A stretch of DNA of 19,779 nucleotides. Origin: an uncultured Roseburia sp. (lineage in GTDB: Bacteria; Bacillota; Clostridia; Lachnospirales; Lachnospiraceae). The position numbers and the translations under genes are program-made. Every line of letters starts with the position of its first letter. Position 1 is the stretch's first letter. The stretch spans positions 1 through 19,779 of the forward strand of contig CAJUNX010000029.1 of the NCBI GenBank assembly GCA_910587865.1. The letters are read 5' to 3'. The notes beneath the pieces are model-generated. The model was not told the origin of the DNA. It searched no databases and saw nothing but the letters and a program-made list of their open reading frames with translations. Below, piece after piece: positions 14,274 through 19,779 of this stretch.

Positions 14274-16295
14274 CTATTGAATCGTCGCATACAGGATCGC
14301 ATACTGGAAACTCCAGATATTCGTCTCCTCAAAGCCCTCCAGCTTATCATTATAAACGGCACAGTACGTCCAGTTATAAAGCGGAGTCTCCGGAAGCGTT
14401 GCATTGTATTCCTTCTGATACTGGAACCACAGATCCTCAAATGCCGCATCATCGCCCGCATCCACACCGTAGATCATATTGTTTGACAGATCGTCGAGCG
14501 TGTGGTTGAAATAGCGGTTTTTGTTGTTGGCAATGTTCTCTTCCACAAAGGTCCAGGTTCCGCTCTTATCGAACTTCGCCGCACCAAGTCCGGAAGCCAG
14601 TGAAATCATATTGTAGCTCGGCTGCGCATATTTTTCCTCGCCGTTCGCACCGCGGCGGTTTAAGTAGCTTAAAAGCTCCGCATCCGCCATCACGGTACGG
14701 TCGATCTTCATGCCGGCATCCGCCGTGCTGCTGCTCTCCACCAGATAGATGGTTAAAAGCTCGTCAAGCGTGGTCTCGATTCCCTCGCCCTCCGCATGGC
14801 CGCAGTACTTTAAGATCAGGGGCATATACCAGTCGCCGTTCACCTCGACGCAGCCCTCCATATACTCCGTCTCTTCCTGCGGAACCTTCTTGTATCGGAT
14901 CTTGCCGCTGCCGTCCTCATAGTCGGAGCCGTCCTCGTTGTACACCCATCCGTCTTCCTTCAGAAGCTCCACTGCCTTATCCGGATTGTAGGCATACGCC
15001 TCGAGCTCAGAGCTTAATTCCTCTTCCATATCCTGTGCCATCCACTGTGCCATGCTGTACTGACCGTTTGCGACATTGCCGAATCCTAACGTGGACTCCT
15101 GGCAGATCGACTCGCGATCCGTTAAGTAAGTAATCGCCTTACGGACAGCCTCATACTGTGTGGGGCCCCAGTCGCACTGATAGAACAGCTTCATGTAGCC
15201 GCTGTACTTATAACAGTCCGCTCCGTAGCCGCCGGCGTCCGCCATATCCAGGCATGCATTGATCATATCGCCCTCGCCGATGCCGTCGATTAAATCGATG
15301 CTTCCGGTGGAGAGCGCATCGAGCATGGTTGCGCTGTCGACTACTTTTACGACAATTGTCTCGATCGATGCCTTCTGTCCCTCAAAGTTCCCCGGATAAT
15401 TCTCATTGATCGTCAGGGTCGCTTCATTTGCCGCGACATCCCAGCTCTGGATTTTGTACGGGCCGGAGCACACGCGTCCGTCATAGATATAACGCCCTGC
15501 CGTGATCGCATCGCCGTAGTTTTCGGCATTGAATTCCTTCTCCGTCACAAAATAGCATCCTGCGCCGTCATCCGCGACATCCGCGCTCTCATCTCCCAGC
15601 CACATCGTGTAGTCGATCGGGAAAATATTAAGCAGCGCCAGACCGTAGTAGTACGGATTGTAATCCTCCGCCACCGTGATGCTGAAGGTCAGGTCATCCA
15701 CCAGGCTGATGCCGCCAAACGCCTGGCTTGCGCCGTCCTTGTATTCCTGCTGCCCTACAAACTCTTTTCCGATCGTGCCGTACGCGCTCTCCGCCACCGC
15801 TGCCGGCGAGGAGAAAAGAAGCGGATAAGCGACATAATTCTTCGCTGAGATCGCGGATCCGTCGCTGAACTTTAACCCTTCGTTTAAGGTGATCGTGTAG
15901 GTCAGCGTACCGTCGGAATTGGAGACCGCATCATGTGACGCTACAATCGTCTCGTCCCACAGCCACTGCGCATCCTGATCATAACAGGTCGGAGCCATCG
16001 CCTCCGCCAGGAAAATCACCGGCTTGTCGCCGCCGAGACTGGACCACTGACTAAAGCCCATATCTCCGGACATGGTGCTCGTCACGCCGTACACAAGACG
16101 GCTCTCTTTGCTGCCCGCATCAGATGCCTCTGGCTGCTCTTTCTCCTCCGTACCAAACCCCGTTCCTCCCGACGGCTGCGCCGCTTCCGTCGACGGCCCT
16201 GCCGCCGGTTCCTTCGTATCTCCGCCCCCGCTGCCGCACGCGGCAAGAGAGCACACCATGACCGCAGCGAGAAACATAGAAACTGCCTTTTTCAT
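14274..16295 (-). CDS. Peptide-binding lipoprotein, family 5 extracellular solute-binding protein
   Basis: A 673-residue receptor that captures peptides outside the cell and delivers them to the permeases. A lipoprotein signal is clear: MKK, a hydrophobic core and lipobox LAAC with the acylated cysteine at C20. A Gly/Ser/Glu-rich linker (21-65) follows. Family 5 signatures are EGLKFSDGSAISAKNYV near 135-155, SGPYKIQSW, and NPDKAVELLKEDGW. The protein is acidic. At 673 residues it exceeds the common 520-560, even allowing for the linker, with extra loops in the later half. AGGAGGA precedes the start. It is the first gene of the importer operon with its own promoter candidate (16320-16349). Confidence 0.95.
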   Translation of the reverse strand: MKKAVSMFLAAVMVCSLAACGSGGGDTKEPAAGPSTEAAQPSGGTGFGTEEKEQPEASDAGSKESRLVYGVTSTMSGDMGFSQWSSLGGDKPVIFLAEAMAPTCYDQDAQWLWDETIVASHDAVSNSDGTLTYTITLNEGLKFSDGSAISAKNYVAYPLLFSSPAAVAESAYGTIGKEFVGQQEYKDGASQAFGGISLVDDLTFSITVAEDYNPYYYGLALLNIFPIDYTMWLGDESADVADDGAGCYFVTEKEFNAENYGDAITAGRYIYDGRVCSGPYKIQSWDVAANEATLTINENYPGNFEGQKASIETIVVKVVDSATMLDALSTGSIDLIDGIGEGDMINACLDMADAGGYGADCYKYSGYMKLFYQCDWGPTQYEAVRKAITYLTDRESICQESTLGFGNVANGQYSMAQWMAQDMEEELSSELEAYAYNPDKAVELLKEDGWVYNEDGSDYEDGSGKIRYKKVPQEETEYMEGCVEVNGDWYMPLILKYCGHAEGEGIETTLDELLTIYLVESSSTADAGMKIDRTVMADAELLSYLNRRGANGEEKYAQPSYNMISLASGLGAAKFDKSGTWTFVEENIANNKNRYFNHTLDDLSNNMIYGVDAGDDAAFEDLWFQYQKEYNATLPETPLYNWTYCAVYNDKLEGFEETNIWSFQYAILYATIQ

Positions 16296-16319
16296 TTGTT
16301 GGTATCCTCCTTATAATGG

Positions 16320-16349
16320 TTTATACTTTAAACGGATCTTTCCGTTCAA
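16320..16349 (-). promoter_or_regulatory. Importer operon promoter with a palindrome in the spacer
   Basis: On the minus strand TTGAAC (16344-16349), an 18-base spacer and TATAAA (16320-16325). A perfect inverted repeat AACGGA-TCTT-TCCGTT (16331-16346) overlaps the -35 and fills the spacer, as expected for an operator. It could also form a small RNA hairpin if transcription starts upstream. Confidence 0.45.
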
Positions 16350-16387
16350 GCCGCTCTGACACATCCGGCGCACTCCCGCAGGAGTCC

Positions 16388-17497
16388 TTACACCAGATGC
16401 TCCGGGTTTAACCCTAAAAGTTCCGGCAGGACAAAGCGCCCGTCCTTTCGGATCAGCACATCGTCAAACCAGATTTCCCCGCCGCCGTATTCCGGCGTCT
16501 GGGCATATACGATATCCCAGTGGATGGAAGAACGGTTTCCGTTATCCGCACTGGCGATACTGTTTCCGGGCGTAAAATGAATGCTGCCCGCCATTTTTTC
16601 ATTGAACATGGAATCCTTCATCGGGCTCGTCACATACGGATTTACCCCGATGGCAAATTCACCGATATAACGGCTCCCCTCATCCCGGTCGAGAATGGCA
16701 TTCAGCCGCACAGTATCACTTGCGGCCGCCTCCACGATCTTTCCTTGTTCAAACCGGAAGCGGATATTGTCGAAAACGGTTCCCTCATAGAAGGCTGTCG
16801 TGTTGTAGGTGATCACCCCGTTCACAGAATCCTTCACCGGCGCGGTAAAAATCTCGCCGTCCGGGATATTGTTCTCCCCCGCGCAGGGCGTTGCTCCGAT
16901 CCCTTTGATCGAAAACGTAAGGTCTGTCCCTTTTCCGATGATGTGCACCCGGTCGGTGCGCTCCATCAGCTCTTTTAACGGCACGAACGCCTTTTTCATT
17001 TTGGAATAATCCATCGCGCAGACCTCAAAAAACCTGGTTTCGAGCGCTTCCATGCTCATCCCCTCCGCCTGTGCCATTCCGTCGGTCGGATAGTGCATCA
17101 CACACCACTTCCCCGGTTTGTTCGCATTCACCGTTTTGCTGTAAATCCGGGTAAAATCCGCCATCCGCTCCGACGGCACATCGCCAAGCTCGGAAGTATT
17201 CTCCTCGCCGCGCACCCGGATATAGACATCCATCCGGCTCATTAAAAGCGCGTCCGACTCCGCCGCGATCTTTAACTGATCCGCGTTTGCCTGCATTAAA
17301 ATCTCCCGCCGGATATCCATCTTGTACATCCATAAAAACGGGCTTGCCCCTGCCGCATAGATCTCCCGGATCAGCGCCTTGACAAACGCGTCCTGATGGT
17401 CGCCGTGCGATTCGATGACCACGCGCTCTCCCGGCTGTATGCTGCAGGAGTAGGTCACTATGCTGTGTGCCAGTTTTTCCACTCTCGGATCTCTCAT
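16388..17497 (-). CDS. Aminopeptidase, M29 family
   Basis: A 369-residue cytoplasmic metallo-aminopeptidase of the AmpS/thermophilic (M29) family, releasing N-terminal residues from peptides. Candidate metal ligands are E215 (NIPDGEIF), E280 (RYIGEFAIG), H307 (SIHFTPG), and H326 and D328 (SIHWDIV). The residue seven after H307, where the family has a catalytic tyrosine, reads isoleucine here by eye alignment; this needs a proper alignment. The start at 17497 is chosen because GGAGG lies 5 bases before it; the in-frame ATG at 17509 overlaps that site and lacks its own. The gene lies between a PepD-like dipeptidase and the importer, which fits degradation of imported peptides. Confidence 0.9.
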   Translation of the reverse strand: MRDPRVEKLAHSIVTYSCSIQPGERVVIESHGDHQDAFVKALIREIYAAGASPFLWMYKMDIRREILMQANADQLKIAAESDALLMSRMDVYIRVRGEENTSELGDVPSERMADFTRIYSKTVNANKPGKWCVMHYPTDGMAQAEGMSMEALETRFFEVCAMDYSKMKKAFVPLKELMERTDRVHIIGKGTDLTFSIKGIGATPCAGENNIPDGEIFTAPVKDSVNGVITYNTTAFYEGTVFDNIRFRFEQGKIVEAAASDTVRLNAILDRDEGSRYIGEFAIGVNPYVTSPMKDSMFNEKMAGSIHFTPGNSIASADNGNRSSIHWDIVYAQTPEYGGGEIWFDDVLIRKDGRFVLPELLGLNPEHLV

Positions 17498-17537
17498 CTT
17501 TCCCTCCATGCCGGAGCATTTTTACAAAGGCCGCGGG

Positions 17538-17590
17538 CCGGATATCAGATCCGACTCTGCGTCCGGGTTTGTGGCTCCGACGCAAACCCG
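17538..17590 (-). other. Structured leader before the M29 aminopeptidase
   Basis: The 179-base gap between pepD and the aminopeptidase holds CGGGTTTG (17564-17571) paired with CAAACCCG (17583-17590), and CGGAT/ATCCG arms within 17539-17553. TGCGTC and GACGCA can pair instead of the first stem, so alternative folds exist. It matches no riboswitch that I recognise. Confidence 0.35.
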
Positions 17591-17676
17591 TGACTGAAAC
17601 ATCGGCACTGCAGTGTGATGTCTCAATCTTCCCCTCCTCTGTCACCTGGTTTATCTGTTTCCCGGAACGTCACCGA

Positions 17677-19125
17677 CTACAGCGCCTCAAGGAAACGGGT
17701 CAGCAGCGTCCACGAGCGGTCAAAGGACGCCAGGTCCAAAAACTCCTCTGTCGTGTGGATATTCCCGTAGATCGCACCGCTCGTGACGATCTCCATCTCC
17801 GGGAACATCTTTTTAAACACGCCGCACTCGTTTCCTCCATGTCCGATCAGGCACGCCAGCGGCTTGTGGTAAATCGATTCAAACACCTGCTTCATCGTCT
17901 CACGCAGCTCTGACTCTGCCTCATATTTCCATCCCGGATAATATCCGCTGTAAGATGCGGCAGCTCCGTACAGTTCTCCGAGCAGTGTGACCTGACGCTT
18001 CAGCTCTTCCAACGCGCATTCCAGCCCGCTCCTCTCGGAAATGACGATCTCTGCCTCGCTTTCACCTATTCTAACTACACCCGTATTCGCCGAGGTGACC
18101 GGCGGCTCTCCCTCTACGACCGGGCTGCGTGCCAGAAGCCCGTTCGGAAGCAGATACAAAAGCCGGATCAGATCCGCGCCGTCCTGCTCTGTCAGCCGTC
18201 TTTGGGCCGGCTCCGCCGGTTTTACGCAGATCCGGATGTCCGGGTCGCTCTGCTCATATTCCGCGGCAATCTCATGGCCGGCGCATTCCACGATCTGCCG
18301 GATCCGGCCCGGGTCAGCATCCGTCACGAACAAAACGTCCGCTTCTGGCATGATCACGTTGTGCTTTGTCCCTCCGGCAAATTCTGCCAGCTGAAACCGG
18401 ATTCCCTCCTGTTCCATCCGGCAGAGCACCCGCGCAGCAAGCTTCGCGGCATTCGCGCGTTCTTTGTCAATCATCCCGCCGGAATGCCCGCCCAGCAGTC
18501 CGCTTAACCGAAGCCGGTACGCCGGTTTGTCATTGTCCTCCCAGGTTACGGGCTTTATCAGGGTCACCTGCTCACCGCCGCCCATTCCCATATAGGTTTT
18601 ATACTCGCCCGCACCGTCCAGGTTAATCAGCCGTCTCGCCTTAAAGTACTCCGGTTTCAGCGCCTGCGCCCCCACAAGCCCGGTCTCCTCCTGCGTCGTA
18701 AAACAGCATTCCAGGTACGGATGCATCAGCGTATCATCCGCCAAAATGGTCAGCATATACGCACATCCCATCCCGTCGTCCGCGCCGAGCGTTGTCCCCC
18801 GCGCGCGCAGATGATCGCCCTGCGTGTAAAGCGCGAGCGGATCTTTTTCAAAATCATGGTCAGACTCCGGTGTCTTCTCACAGACCATATCCATGTGCGC
18901 CTGGATGATCACGCCCGGATGGTCCTCATAACCCGCGGACGCCGGCTTATAGATCACCACATTCCACAGCGCATCCTGCACACAGGAAAGTCCGTGCCTG
19001 TTCGCGAATGCCACAAGCCAGTCGCTCAGTGCTTTCTCGTTCCCGGAACCGTGCGGAATGCTGCATATTTCATTAAAATAACGGCAGTACGGTTTTGTCA
19101 GATCAAATTCCATATCAGTTACCAT
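17677..19125 (-). CDS. pepD: PepD-like aminoacyl-histidine dipeptidase, M20 family
   Basis: A 482-residue M20C metallo-dipeptidase that hydrolyses Xaa-His and other dipeptides in the cytoplasm using two metal ions. Visible are ICSIPHGSGNE (20-30), IIQAHMDMV with H77 and D79, TLGADDGMG with the bridging D116, TTQEETGLVGA with E146/E147, GHSGGMI in the lid region, and a late SGAIYGNIHTTEE with H457. The length is normal. I favour the start at 19125; the ATG at 19113 is an alternative and the ORF's first ATG at 19170 lies inside a hairpin upstream. The ribosome binding site GGAAAGG sits in an RNA stem with the end of the preceding gene. It is the second of two tandem paralogs. Confidence 0.93.
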   Translation of the reverse strand: MVTDMEFDLTKPYCRYFNEICSIPHGSGNEKALSDWLVAFANRHGLSCVQDALWNVVIYKPASAGYEDHPGVIIQAHMDMVCEKTPESDHDFEKDPLALYTQGDHLRARGTTLGADDGMGCAYMLTILADDTLMHPYLECCFTTQEETGLVGAQALKPEYFKARRLINLDGAGEYKTYMGMGGGEQVTLIKPVTWEDNDKPAYRLRLSGLLGGHSGGMIDKERANAAKLAARVLCRMEQEGIRFQLAEFAGGTKHNVIMPEADVLFVTDADPGRIRQIVECAGHEIAAEYEQSDPDIRICVKPAEPAQRRLTEQDGADLIRLLYLLPNGLLARSPVVEGEPPVTSANTGVVRIGESEAEIVISERSGLECALEELKRQVTLLGELYGAAASYSGYYPGWKYEAESELRETMKQVFESIYHKPLACLIGHGGNECGVFKKMFPEMEIVTSGAIYGNIHTTEEFLDLASFDRSWTLLTRFLEAL

Positions 19126-19127
19126 AT

Positions 19128-19198
19128 CCTTTCCAAAGCCTGCACCAGGAAACCGCAGGCTTAGCAGCAATCAGGCAGCTGTGCCTTCTTTGGAAAAG
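19128..19198 (-). promoter_or_regulatory. RNA fold that would cover the pepD ribosome binding site
   Basis: CCTTTCCAAAG (19128-19138) pairs over 11 bp with CTTTGGAAAAG (19188-19198), one G-U as RNA. The right arm of the transcript is the GGAAAGG of pepD and the left arm begins a few bases after the preceding gene's stop. Inside are AAGCCTGC/GCAGGCTT (19136-19143, 19155-19162, overlapping the outer stem by three bases) and AGGCA/TGCCT. A translational-coupling switch is inferred. Confidence 0.5.
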
Positions 19199-19199
19199 C

Positions 19200-19779
19200 C
19201 TACAGCTCCTTCAGCAGCGCCTTTAAGAACCGGATCGACCGGTCAAAGGATTCTAGATCCAGATACTCCTCCGGCGTGTGGTGCTTCGCATAAATGGCCC
19301 CGCTCGTCACGATATCCATGTCGGGGAACATGTGGGCAAACGCGCCGCATTCATTCCCGCCGTGGGCCGCCACATGCGCCAGCGGTTTTCCGTACTGCTC
19401 CAGAAATACCCGGTCCATCGTATCCCGCAGCGGAGAATCCGTCCGATAACGATATCCGTAGTAATCATCTTTTCCGACAATCGCCGCATTCAGCTTTCGG
19501 CACAACAATCCGACTCTTCGCTCCGCCTCCGCCATACAGGATTCAAACGGACTCCTGGCCGCATATCGGATCAGCACGGTATCATCCTGCGTTTCGATCC
19601 TGCCCAGGTTTGCGGAATCATAGGGCAGACCTTCCAGGTGCAAAAACCTTCCGAATACACCGTACGGAAGAAGATATAAAAGCTCTGTGAGCTCCAGGCT
19701 GTCCGTCTCCGAAGCCGCATACACCGTCTTTCCGCCCGGTGACGTACCCGCGGACTCTCTTTCTGACATGCCGCCTGCG
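19200..19779 (-). CDS. Second PepD-like M20 dipeptidase, C-terminal part (cut by window edge)
   Basis: The frame is open to the right edge, so the N-terminal catalytic part lies outside; the ATG at 19769 is probably internal. The visible 193 codons align with the second half of the neighbouring PepD-like protein: LYLLPYGVFGR, the AAHGGNECGAFAHMFPDMDI block, and SGAIYAKHHTPEEYLDLESFDRS with the C-terminal metal-binding histidine. The two genes are clear tandem paralogs but well diverged, so they may differ in dipeptide preference. It ends in TAG 74 bases before the next gene. Confidence 0.88.
   Translation of the reverse strand, partial: AGGMSERESAGTSPGGKTVYAASETDSLELTELLYLLPYGVFGRFLHLEGLPYDSANLGRIETQDDTVLIRYAARSPFESCMAEAERRVGLLCRKLNAAIVGKDDYYGYRYRTDSPLRDTMDRVFLEQYGKPLAHVAAHGGNECGAFAHMFPDMDIVTSGAIYAKHHTPEEYLDLESFDRSIRFLKALLKEL

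Noticed and set aside
14600..15133. Plus-strand 177-codon frame opposite the binding protein
   Set aside because: Low-complexity S/R/P composition typical of an antisense frame; the minus-strand protein is unmistakable.
19200..19769. Complete 189-residue gene starting at 19769
   Set aside because: The frame stays open to the window edge and matches only the second half of a PepD-like enzyme, so it is a cut-off gene, not a short one.

Overview
The window looks like chromosomal DNA from a low-GC-type Gram-positive anaerobe of the class Clostridia, most likely a Lachnospiraceae relative. This rests on the strong AGGAGG-type ribosome binding sites, a lipobox-type solute-binding protein, an hexameric-type glutamate dehydrogenase, tandem PepD-like dipeptidases and the general gene style. 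I cannot name the species. Almost everything lies on the minus strand. Coding DNA is GC-rich relative to the AT-rich intergenic gaps. No rRNA, tRNA, CRISPR array or complete insertion sequence is visible.

Left part (1-7217). The first codons of an Rpn-like nuclease gene run off the left edge. Next comes rlmH, whose start codon overlaps the stop of a 40-codon remnant of a GH5-type glycoside hydrolase that keeps its own ribosome binding site. Upstream lies a three-gene minus-strand unit: PLP aminotransferase (HisC-like), an acetoacetate decarboxylase-family gene broken by one in-frame TAG, and gdhA. It is served by a good TTGACA/TAAAAT promoter. Diverging from it on the plus strand is an isocitrate lyase/PEP mutase superfamily enzyme that lacks the usual KKCGH-type catalytic segment. 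A DeoR-type regulator and a Uma2-type putative nuclease follow on the minus strand, and a nitrilase-superfamily amidohydrolase diverges from them.

Right part (8401-19779). This is a peptide uptake and breakdown block, all on the minus strand. In transcription order it holds a PepD-like dipeptidase (cut by the window edge), a second PepD-like dipeptidase, an M29 aminopeptidase, and then a five-gene oligopeptide/dipeptide ABC importer (binding lipoprotein, permease B, permease C, ATPase D, ATPase F). The expected scheme is import of peptides followed by cytoplasmic cleavage to amino acids; gdhA and the aminotransferase nearby would fit amino-acid catabolism.

The standout is the importer. Its C-type permease carries a whole seven-repeat RCC1/BLIP-II-like beta-propeller (about 280 residues) spliced into the external loop between TM1 and the GTDxLGRD motif. 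Its F-type ATPase carries a roughly 185-residue charged coiled-coil insertion between Walker A and the Q-loop. Its binding protein is also longer than usual at 673 residues. Together these suggest an elaborated peptide transporter with an extra external docking or sensing module and an extra cytoplasmic arm. I know of no functional description of this architecture. Smaller items worth checking are an RNA structure that would mask the pepD ribosome binding site, strong hairpins between dppA and dppB, and shared AACATAT-type palindromes in several promoter regions.
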